Below are positions 7,037 through 12,081 of a DNA stretch of 12,082 bases, piece after piece. A model generated the notes under the pieces. It saw only the letters and a program-made list of their open reading frames with translations, was not told the DNA's origin and ran no database searches. This DNA is from an uncultured Collinsella sp. (GTDB lineage Bacteria; Actinomycetota; Coriobacteriia; Coriobacteriales; Coriobacteriaceae). Location of the stretch: positions 1 through 12,082 of the forward strand of contig CAADVE010000097.1 in the NCBI GenBank assembly GCA_900752425.1, given 5' to 3'. Numbering within the stretch: position 1 is the stretch's first letter; each line of letters begins with the position of its first letter. Both the position numbers and the translations under genes were made by a program.

Positions 7037-7471
7037 CTACTCACCGGTTTCGATGCGCTCCGGCGTGCTCTCGTGGTAGATGAGCGTAAACGTACCGATC
7101 TGGACGGAAGAACCGTCGTGCAGCGGGGCTGCATTGACGATGGCACCGTCAACCCAGGTGCCATTGAGCGAGCCCAGGTCCTCGATGTGAGCGCCGAGGC
7201 CCTCGCGAATAATGCGCGCGTGGCTGCGCGAAACAGTCATGTCGTTGAGGAAGATGCCGTTCGCGGGATCGCGGCCGATGGTGGTCACGTCGTCCTCGAG
7301 CTCAAAGGCGGCACCAGTCTGCGGACCCTTGACGATGGACAGAACGGGGGCGGTGATGCGCACGTTGGCCATGAGGTCGGGAACGGTGACGTCGCTTGAA
7401 GGCACGCGGAATACGCAGGTGGCGTCAGCAGTCTTATCATTCTGAGGCATATTGTTAACCATGTTGTCCAT
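7037..7471 (-). CDS. garA: GarA/OdhI-like FHA-domain phospho-switch protein
   Basis: The 144-aa protein has a short N-terminal tail and one FHA domain (about 43-135): IGRDP (65-69), SRSHA (81-85), DLGSLNGTWV (98-107). The tail contains DATCVFR (17-22 region), which lines up with the ETTSVFR phosphorylation motif of mycobacterial GarA. The residue phosphorylated there by PknB (Thr22) is kept as T18, but the neighbouring PknG target (Thr21) is Ala. In GarA/OdhI the phosphorylated tail folds back onto the FHA domain and releases metabolic enzymes such as 2-oxoglutarate dehydrogenase. Which enzymes it would control in a fermentative organism is unknown. The ATG at 7471 has AGGGG seven bases upstream; an upstream in-frame TTG (7504) is less likely. 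It precedes ftsR, as in mycobacteria. Confidence 0.87.
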   Translation of the reverse strand: MDNMVNNMPQNDKTADATCVFRVPSSDVTVPDLMANVRITAPVLSIVKGPQTGAAFELEDDVTTIGRDPANGIFLNDMTVSRSHARIIREGLGAHIEDLGSLNGTWVDGAIVNAAPLHDGSSVQIGTFTLIYHESTPERIETGE

Positions 7472-7537
7472 GACAACCCCTAACTTATCGCGGACGTGCC
7501 GCAAATAATGAACCGTACGTAATCATACCCCAACGAA

Positions 7538-8242
7538 TCAGTCTTCGATTTCAGGGTTCAGAAAGTCGATGTCCTCGTCCTCGGGATGCGCGAGAGCCTG
7601 TTTAATGGCCGCTCCGCCCTTAATGGAGTAGATGACAGCCGTGAGCATGGAGAAGATCACGCCGCCGTACACAAAGAAGATGCCGAGGGGCATCGAGCTT
7701 CCGTTGAGGCCCGGGAAGGCCTTAAGGGTTGAAGGTAAAAGATGCAGGCCGTCAATAACGGGGAAACCGAGCAGCATGAGCGAGAAGCCGGTCATGAGCA
7801 GCGCAGTGGCAATCTTTCCGGGAAACACGACATCGATGGGACGACGGTGGTAATGGCGCACGATGAGCGTGCCAAGGCCCAGGTAGATGTCGCGACCGAT
7901 GATGAGTACGCAGACCCAGATAGGCAGCTCTCCGCGAACCACCAGTCCCAGCACGCCGGTGAACAGCAGCGCACGGTCGCAAATGGGATCCATGACCTTG
8001 CCGAGCCACGAGACCGTCTTGGTCATGCGGGCGATCTGCCCGTCCATCCAGTCGGTGGAGGCGGCGATGGCATAAATCACGATGGCGACGATGCGGTTGT
8101 TATCCGTCACAAACAGGTACAGAAAGACGAGCGTGAGGATCAGGCGCGTAAAGGTGATGAAATTGGAGATCGTGAAGATCTTATTCGACGGGTAATCGGA
8201 AGTGCCGATAAGCTCCTTTTTGATCTTCTTTTTGATTCCCAC
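7538..8242 (-). CDS. pgsA: CDP-alcohol phosphatidyltransferase, probably phosphatidylglycerophosphate synthase
   Basis: The 234-aa integral membrane enzyme probably joins CDP-diacylglycerol to glycerol-3-phosphate on the way to phosphatidylglycerol and cardiolipin. The complete family motif is present: D64-x2-D67-G68-x2-A-R72-x8-G81-x3-D85-x3-D89. About five or six hydrophobic segments are visible from residue 33 on, and the C terminus is acidic (PEDEDIDFLNPEIED). The alcohol substrate cannot be proven from the motif alone. The frame runs upstream to 8368, but the GTG at 8242 is chosen: it is preceded by GGGGGAG, begins the basic stretch GIKKKIKKE, and lies about 30 bases after the predicted transcription start. 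It heads the leftward operon. A pgsA-type gene near garA is also found in mycobacteria (pgsA2). Confidence 0.87.
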   Translation of the reverse strand: MGIKKKIKKELIGTSDYPSNKIFTISNFITFTRLILTLVFLYLFVTDNNRIVAIVIYAIAASTDWMDGQIARMTKTVSWLGKVMDPICDRALLFTGVLGLVVRGELPIWVCVLIIGRDIYLGLGTLIVRHYHRRPIDVVFPGKIATALLMTGFSLMLLGFPVIDGLHLLPSTLKAFPGLNGSSMPLGIFFVYGGVIFSMLTAVIYSIKGGAAIKQALAHPEDEDIDFLNPEIED

Positions 8243-8278
8243 AGGACTCCCCCGCTGGTTAACGACAAAACTTTCGAT

Positions 8279-8307
8279 ACTATACCCGTTCCTGCGATGT
8301 CTATCCA
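8279..8307 (-). promoter_or_regulatory. Promoter of the pgsA operon
   Basis: On the minus strand TGGATA (8307-8302) is followed after exactly 17 bases by TATAGT (8284-8279). The predicted start is near 8272, about 30 bases before the GTG start of pgsA. This excludes the longer open frame, which would start upstream of the promoter. Confidence 0.55.
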
Positions 8308-8370
8308 GCGCAAGCATAGAGAGTCCAGACATGTGGAGGACGTTGCTGGTCGGCACGTGGAGTCGCATTT

Positions 8371-8427
8371 GTGTACATCAGCCTCCAAACATGTCGAGAA
8401 ATGTCGATTTTGGTGGCTGATGTACAC
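8371..8427. repeat. Inverted repeat enclosing a tandem ATGTCGA pair
   Basis: GTGTACATCAGCC (8371-8383) has its perfect complement at 8415-8427. After one T-T mismatch the stem continues for five more pairs (8385-8389 with 8409-8413). The 19-base loop holds ATGTCGA twice, at 8391-8397 and 8401-8407, ten bases apart. It lies about 65 bases upstream of the pgsA promoter and has no T-run. It may be a regulator-binding site or a dispersed element. Confidence 0.8.
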
Positions 8428-8493
8428 GTTTTGATTCGGTAATCACATCGAGCGGGAATGTTGTTGCTTTAAGCAAAATAATCATGGTGATTA

Positions 8494-8527
8494 AAACAAA
8501 AAAGGTCAGGCACTAGGTGCCTGACCT
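8494..8527 (-). terminator. Terminator of the former tRNA-Pro gene
   Basis: A perfect 11-bp stem AGGTCAGGCAC/GTGCCTGACCT (8503-8513 with 8517-8527) has a 3-base loop, and a T-rich run (TTTTTTGTTTT) follows on the minus strand. It lies 9 bases beyond the CCA end of the tRNA fragment, so it most likely terminated the intact tRNA before the island inserted. Confidence 0.8.
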
Positions 8528-8536
8528 GCAAACTTC

Positions 8537-8581
8537 TGGTCGGGACGACTGGATTCGAACCAGCGACCCCTTGACCCCCAG
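8537..8581 (-). pseudogene. 3' fragment of tRNA-Pro(GGG): attachment site of the island
   Basis: Read on the minus strand, from the 3' end back, are CCA (8539-8537), discriminator A, the acceptor strand CGTCCCG (8547-8541), a T-arm with GGTTCGAATCC (8564-8548), variable loop GGGTC, anticodon-stem 3' strand TCAAG (8574-8570) and anticodon loop CTGGGGG (8581-8575) with anticodon GGG. The next five bases (CCTCG) cannot pair with TCAAG, and no D-arm or 5' acceptor strand follows. Homology therefore stops at the anticodon loop, a common crossover point for tyrosine recombinases. The integrase gene 250 bases away supports reading this as the attL-type core. Confidence 0.85.
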
Positions 8582-8583
8582 CG

Positions 8584-8604
8584 AGGTCAGAATGACCCTG
8601 ACCT
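8584..8604. repeat. Small hairpin beside the attachment core
   Basis: AGGTCAG (8584-8590) and CTGACCT (8598-8604) form a 7-bp stem with a 7-base loop, three bases from the core. The same heptamer pair forms the outer part of the terminator stem on the other side of the core (8503-8509, 8521-8527). Confidence 0.65.
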
Positions 8605-8831
8605 GTGCTTATTTTGTTAAAACACGCGCAGATAGCGCAAGTAGCGCATTTCCGTATTTGCAAATTTTACCAGCTCAGCGCGGTCTGTCCAGATAGCATA
8701 TTTTCGGCTTCGAGGAGCGCGGTGCAGCCGATGATTTAATCAACGGGGGTAGGAGCCCCGAATCGTCGCCTCTCCGGGTTCCCGCAGGTGGGCCCGCCTG
8801 TTTCTAATCAACTGCGGATTTAGGAGCAGAC
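8605..8831 (+). promoter_or_regulatory. Integrase upstream region with repeats and a palindrome
   Basis: No clear sigma-70 promoter is visible. There is a direct repeat TAGCGCA (8633-8639 and 8642-8648). A composite repeat TAATCAAC...TAGGAGC occurs twice (8738-8757 and 8805-8827), the second copy supplying the integrase ribosome-binding site. A near-perfect 16-bp palindrome CAGGTGGGCCCGCCTG lies at 8785-8800. Such repeats would suit binding by integrase, an excisionase or a repressor, or control of translation by RNA folding. Confidence 0.4.
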
Positions 8832-10322
8832 ATGCAGAACGAGAAATGCAGCAATAAAACCTTACGCGTATGCGGAGCCGGCGGCGTGAGGAAGAACAAG
8901 GGCAAATGGCAGGCTGTCGTGACGGTGGCCGACGAGATGACCGGGAAGAAGGTCCAGAGGACCAGGAACACCCGCGTGCCCTGCCTGAAGCAGAGTGCGC
9001 GGGGAAAGGCGGCGGCGATGCGCGTCCTCGCGGAATTCAGGTCGGAGGTCGAGCTGGAACTCGCCGAGGCCGAGGAGGCGAGGGCCGCTATCGGCGCCGG
9101 GCTTCCCGCCGAACAGCGGGATGACTACGCCGCGCTGCCGCTTTCCGAGGCGCTCGAGAAGTTCATCGACTTCTGCCTGGAGATGAACAGGATCACCCCG
9201 ACGACCCGCGACGACTACCACTACAGCGCCCTGCACATCGAGCGAGACGAGCTGGGTCTGGTCCCCGTGAACGAGGTGACGACCGACGATGTCAACGCGT
9301 GGTCGAGGCGCAGGATCGCCCTGGGCACGGCGCCGGACACGCTCAACAAGTCATTCAAGCTCGGCAAGCGGCTCTACGCCGTCCTGCTGAAGCGCAGCAA
9401 CGACACGATCGGGAGGAACCCGTTCGACGGCGCCCTCGCGCCCAGGGTCATTGCCAGGCCCAGGAACGCGCTGCGCTCCGACCTCGTGCCGAAGCTCAAC
9501 TCGGTGACCTCGATGATGCCGGACTCGACCTTCAGGCGGGCGGTCGTGCTCGCCCTGCACACCGGGATGCGCATCGGCGAGGTCTGCGGCCTGCGCTGGT
9601 GTGACGTCGACTTCGAGTCGGGGCTCATCACGGTCAGGCACTCGGTGGCCTACGTCAAGGACAGGGGCTCCTTCATCAAGGACACCAAGAACCACGACTT
9701 GAGGACGATCCCCGTCGACCCGGTGGGCCTGCTCCCCTTCCTGAAAGAGATCCACGAGATCGATTCGCAGAGGCTCCGGGAGGCATCGGCCCTCGGCCTG
9801 CGCGACCTCGCGGACAGCTACGTCGTGTCGCGGCCGGACGGCTCCTTCGCCACCACCAGTTACATCCGCAGGGCGTTCAAGACGTTCTCGGAGACCAACG
9901 GCCTCATGGGCACCAACGACGAGCTGATCACGTTCCACGGCCTGCGCCAAACCTTCGCGAAGCAGTGGATCCGCCACGGCGGCGACATCAAGGCGCTGCA
10001 GTCGATCTTCGGGCACAAGGACGCCATGGTCACGCTCAACGTCTACGCCGACATCGAGCCGATGTCCAAGATCCAGAACATGCTGCGCGTGTTGCCGAGC
10101 CTGTGGCGAGGCTACCTCGGCCTGAGGGTGGACCCCGGCCCCATGTTCCAGCAGAAGATCCGCGAGGCGATCGAGACGCTCGAGGCGTTCGGCTACGGCA
10201 TCTCCGAGCCTGACGACCGCAACGTCCTCATCCGCGACGTTCAGACGATAAGCCGCCTCTACCCCACCGAGTACGCGGCAGTGCTGGGGGCCATCCCGAC
10301 CGAGGCGACCGTGGTCGAGTAG
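8832..10322 (+). CDS. Tyrosine recombinase / island integrase
   Basis: The 496-aa site-specific recombinase probably inserts and excises the island at tRNA-Pro. An N-terminal region (about 10-70, basic, with KNKGKWQAVVTV) resembles an arm-binding domain. A SAM-like core-binding domain spans about 100-200. The catalytic domain has R247 (HTGMRIGE), K286 (TKNHDLRT), H369 and R372 (HGLRQTFA), H395 (FGHKDA) and the nucleophile Y405 (LNVYADI). All six catalytic positions are present; the residue after R372 is Gln where His is common. About 90 residues follow the Tyr, longer than in most relatives. The ATG at 8832 has AGGAG five bases upstream. GC-rich codons and frequent AGG arginines differ from the chromosomal neighbours. 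It lies 250 bases from the tRNA-Pro fragment. Confidence 0.95.
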   Translation: MQNEKCSNKTLRVCGAGGVRKNKGKWQAVVTVADEMTGKKVQRTRNTRVPCLKQSARGKAAAMRVLAEFRSEVELELAEAEEARAAIGAGLPAEQRDDYAALPLSEALEKFIDFCLEMNRITPTTRDDYHYSALHIERDELGLVPVNEVTTDDVNAWSRRRIALGTAPDTLNKSFKLGKRLYAVLLKRSNDTIGRNPFDGALAPRVIARPRNALRSDLVPKLNSVTSMMPDSTFRRAVVLALHTGMRIGEVCGLRWCDVDFESGLITVRHSVAYVKDRGSFIKDTKNHDLRTIPVDPVGLLPFLKEIHEIDSQRLREASALGLRDLADSYVVSRPDGSFATTSYIRRAFKTFSETNGLMGTNDELITFHGLRQTFAKQWIRHGGDIKALQSIFGHKDAMVTLNVYADIEPMSKIQNMLRVLPSLWRGYLGLRVDPGPMFQQKIREAIETLEAFGYGISEPDDRNVLIRDVQTISRLYPTEYAAVLGAIPTEATVVE

Positions 10323-10351
10323 CGGCTGAGACATGCGCTTTCCCAAATCCG

Positions 10352-10367
10352 TAGCGCAAGTACGGGA
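10352..10367. repeat. TAGCGCAAGTA repeat downstream of the integrase
   Basis: TAGCGCAAGTA at 10352-10362 is an exact copy of 8633-8643, so the two copies flank the integrase gene. Here it lies within the inverted repeat CCGTA...TACGG. Arm-type integrase sites are one possibility. Confidence 0.4.
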
Positions 10368-10421
10368 ATGTGGAATAGCGTTCAGATATATTCTACCCGG
10401 TCATCTCGGTGACGCAAATGC

Positions 10422-10464
10422 GGCACGGGTTTCCGCGAACGCGGATGCCCGTGCCTATCTTTTT
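10422..10464 (+). terminator. Terminator of the integrase gene
   Basis: GGCACGGG (10422-10429) pairs with CCCGTGCC (10448-10455), with an inner stem CCGCG/CGCGG (10433-10437 with 10440-10444). TCTTTTT follows at 10459-10464. It is about 100 bases after the integrase stop. Confidence 0.8.
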
Positions 10465-10598
10465 ATGATTGTGAATACGCCTGCGCGAATGTAGATGAAG
10501 CCCCGCGGTTCAGGCCGGGGATTTTCAGCCGCGCCGCCCGATTTCGAATAAAGGCCTGCAAATGCAGACGGCTTTCGGGGGGCCCGACGGCACCTCTC

Positions 10599-11054
10599 TC
10601 AAAAATGGGAGTATGGCCCGAGGCCGCACCTGTGCCCCAGCTCCGCCACGAGGGCATCGTTGTCGGTCACCGAGACGATGGCGTCGCCGTCGTAGGGCGC
10701 CTCGATGTAGACGCGGTCGAGCGAGTTGGCCGTCCCCGCCCAGAGCGTCCTGGTGCGCCGGACGCCCCGCACGTGGGCGTAGGGTATCACCGAACGCGTC
10801 CCAGCGTACACGACGACGAGGCGGTCGCCGTAGAGCTCGAGGCGGTTGCTGCGGACGGGAAGGGCGGCCAGGGCCACGAGGGCCGGGACGGGCAGCAGCG
10901 CGAGCCAGCCCCATAGGAGCGCGGGACTCGAGCTCAGGAAACACGCGATACACGCCGCGGATAAACCGCCCGCCACAATCACCATGGCCGCTATGAACCA
11001 CGGGTCTGTCCTGCCGGGGAACACCCGCTCCGGCCGCTCGTCCTTCTCACCCAT
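10599..11054 (-). CDS. Small two-TM membrane protein with a bacterial PH-like domain
   Basis: The protein has 151 aa. A charged N terminus (MGEKDERPERVFPGRTDPW) leads into two hydrophobic segments (about 19-40 and 46-67) forming a hairpin in the membrane. A cytoplasmic domain follows (about 70-143): RLELYGDRLVVVYAGTRSVIPY and VRGVRRTRTLW, then VYIEA and AIVSVTDNDALVAELG. This pattern of beta strands ending in an alpha helix, with G-x-R-x-IPY, resembles bacterial PH domains (bPH families). Function is unknown; such domains are found in membrane-associated and stress-related proteins. The ATG has a very strong ribosome-binding site (GGGAGGGAGG). An overlapping 26-codon frame (11047-11127) ends 8 bases inside this gene and might be a coupled leader. 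It is transcribed toward the integrase gene, with no clear terminator. Confidence 0.65.
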   Translation of the reverse strand: MGEKDERPERVFPGRTDPWFIAAMVIVAGGLSAACIACFLSSSPALLWGWLALLPVPALVALAALPVRSNRLELYGDRLVVVYAGTRSVIPYAHVRGVRRTRTLWAGTANSLDRVYIEAPYDGDAIVSVTDNDALVAELGHRCGLGPYSHF

Positions 11055-11312
11055 TACGGCCTCCCTCCCGACGCCCTCCCTGGCGGAGCGTGGGGCCGGA
11101 GAGTGCCTTGAACCCGTCGCCGACCATCTCGCCCCCCGTTCCGTGGGCCTTCTGTAGTGGTGTGTACCCCCGACTGTTCGACGGATGTCGTACGATTAAA
11201 AGTTTGTCTAACCTTTTAAGACGGGTGCAGCAAGATCGAGCAGATTGTCCGTGCGAGAGGCTTCCCGCCGCAGCGCCCGGTCTCGGGTTCGATGCATCGA
11301 CATCCGTCTCAG

Positions 11313-11369
11313 GTGGTATCTCCGCTGCGCGGCATTGCAGGGTGCAAAGCCGCGCAGCGGAGATACCAC
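11313..11369. repeat. Perfect 21-bp inverted repeat, extended to a 26-pair hairpin
   Basis: Arm 11313-11333 (GTGGTATCTCCGCTGCGCGG plus C) is the exact complement of 11349-11369. After one A-A mismatch (11334/11348) five more pairs form (TTGCA 11335-11339 with TGCAA 11343-11347) around a GGG loop. There is no T-run on either strand and no coding frame, so it is not an ordinary terminator. Confidence 0.9.
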
Positions 11370-11481
11370 GGAGTACGCCGAGGCTTTGCTCGCGTGGGCT
11401 GAAACATATTCCCAATCCGGGAATGCATATATATAAGTGCGATCGTTTTGCCGTAGATGGGAAACCCGTCGGCCGCGCGGT

Positions 11482-11517
11482 ACCGGAGAGCCGGGCGGGA
11501 CCGGAGGGCCGGGCGGC
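11482..11517. repeat. 18-bp tandem duplication
   Basis: ACCGGAGAGCCGGGCGGG (11482-11499) is followed directly by ACCGGAGGGCCGGGCGGC (11500-11517); 16 of 18 positions agree. It lies in the possible leader of the broken gene at 11567. Confidence 0.75.
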
Positions 11518-11566
11518 GAATGCGAAAGGCCGGATGCAGCCGATGCCCTGAATGAGGTCCCAACAC

Positions 11567-11776
11567 ATGGGAGGGGCAGGTGAATCCATCTCTTTGGCCG
11601 CTCCCGAGGGCATGGATTTCCCAGCCCTCGCCCCCGAGGACATCTTGCAGACGATTCGCAGGTCTCCGAGCGGTAGGTACCTGATGGAGCAGAGGGCCGC
11701 GCTGGCGTAGTTGCCGCACTTCGACGATATGGACGATGACGAGCTCCGCCAATTCGCCGCCCAAGTCAGGCCGTGA
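11567..11776 (+). pseudogene. Short gene interrupted by an in-frame TAG (unknown function)
   Basis: From ATG 11567, with GAGGT eight bases upstream, the frame encodes 47 residues and meets TAG at 11708-11710. It then continues in the same frame for 21 residues to TGA 11774-11776. Both parts look like real protein: ALAPEDILQTIRRSPSGRYL and LMEQRAALA before the stop, LPHFDDMDDDELRQFAAQV after it. The second part is an acidic amphipathic helix. A single C-to-T change of CAG (Gln) would create the stop and would restore AALAQLPHF. It may be a decayed gene, a 47-aa product, or a readthrough product. No family is recognised; small acidic helical proteins of mobile elements include antitoxins and regulators, but there is no evidence for either. 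Confidence 0.45.
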
Positions 11777-11832
11777 TTTTATAGAATTCAGGGAGGACCG
11801 CTGTCACGTTCGCCGTTTAAGAAGGTGCCGCT

Positions 11833-11994
11833 TTGAAATATCTCGTCGAGGATTTCGATGATCCGGCAGATCCCGTCCAAGACTACGCCGAGGCCAAGCA
11901 AATCGTCCGAAAAGTACTCGGCTCCCACCCATCGGTGAGACAAGCTGCCACATGGCCATGGAAGCCTCATTTATTTGCGAAGAACATCGGCTAG
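11833..11994 (+). CDS. Possible 53-aa protein with TTG start (unknown function)
   Basis: The TTG at 11833 is preceded by AAGAAGG at seven bases, and an in-frame TAA at 11818 closes the frame upstream, so no other start is possible unless the gene is broken. The product begins MKYLVEDFDDPADPVQDYAE and continues AKQIVRKVLGSHPSV, an acidic then helical region. The last residues (TWPWKPHLFAKNIG) look less ordered. It follows the interrupted gene by 56 bases on the same strand. Its last 24 bases overlap the possible minus-strand gene entering from the right, so one of the two may be spurious. No family is recognised. Confidence 0.4.
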   Translation: MKYLVEDFDDPADPVQDYAEAKQIVRKVLGSHPSVRQAATWPWKPHLFAKNIG

Positions 11995-12081
11995 CCGCAG
12001 GATTGAAATCATCGACCGATAAGTGAGTTCCACCTTTTCGCCCGCAAGCAGTCGTTTCGAGCCAATCTCATCTAGCCCCAC
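11971..12081 (-). CDS. Possible 3' end of a minus-strand gene (partial)
   Basis: A frame open from the right edge ends at TAA 11973-11971 and gives 36 residues with ordinary protein composition (GSKRLLAGEKVELTYRSMI, then SILRLADVLRK). The C terminus looks like a helix. It is convergent with, and overlaps, the 53-aa plus frame. It is too short to assign to a family, and the start lies beyond the window. Confidence 0.35.
   Translation of the reverse strand: MGLDEIGSKRLLAGEKVELTYRSMISILRLADVLRK

Larger units (their letters stand above)
11055..11566. other. 512-base stretch without a convincing gene
   Basis: Open frames here (198 aa minus, 153 aa plus) have Arg/Ser/Pro/Cys-rich composition and cross the perfect inverted repeat, so they look like chance products of GC-rich DNA. 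The stretch holds the 21-bp inverted repeat (11313-11369), an 11-bp inverted pair GACGGATGTCG/CGACATCCGTC (near 11180 and 11299), and an AT-rich spot with a weak plus promoter (TTCCCA 11409-11414, 17 bases, TATAAG 11432-11437). It also holds an 18-bp tandem repeat (11482-11517). A 26-codon minus frame (11047-11127) with GGGGGG before its ATG overlaps the start of the PH-like gene and could be a leader peptide. Confidence 0.5.

Noticed and set aside
7742..8434. 230-aa plus frame antisense to pgsA
   Set aside because: Asp/His/Gln/Arg-rich shadow; pgsA on the minus strand has a complete catalytic motif.
8582..8610. Possible intact tRNA extending rightward from the 3' fragment
   Set aside because: The bases after the anticodon loop cannot pair with the 3' anticodon stem, and no D-arm or acceptor 5' strand is present; the hairpin there has the wrong shape.
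8469..8663. 64-aa minus frame across the tRNA fragment
   Set aside because: The AGSNPVVPTRS string is the usual false translation of a tRNA T-arm, not a protein.
9351..10346. 331-aa frame antisense to the integrase
   Set aside because: Repetitive His/Val/Asp/Arg composition typical of the opposite strand of a GC-rich gene; the plus-strand integrase has all catalytic residues.
11090..11551. 153-aa plus frame
   Set aside because: Same reasons: it runs through the inverted repeat, is rich in Arg, Ser, Pro and Cys, and shows no recognisable domain.
11047..11643. 198-aa minus frame
   Set aside because: It crosses the perfect inverted repeat and the tandem repeat and has low-complexity composition. 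Only its last 26 codons, before the PH-like gene, might be translated.
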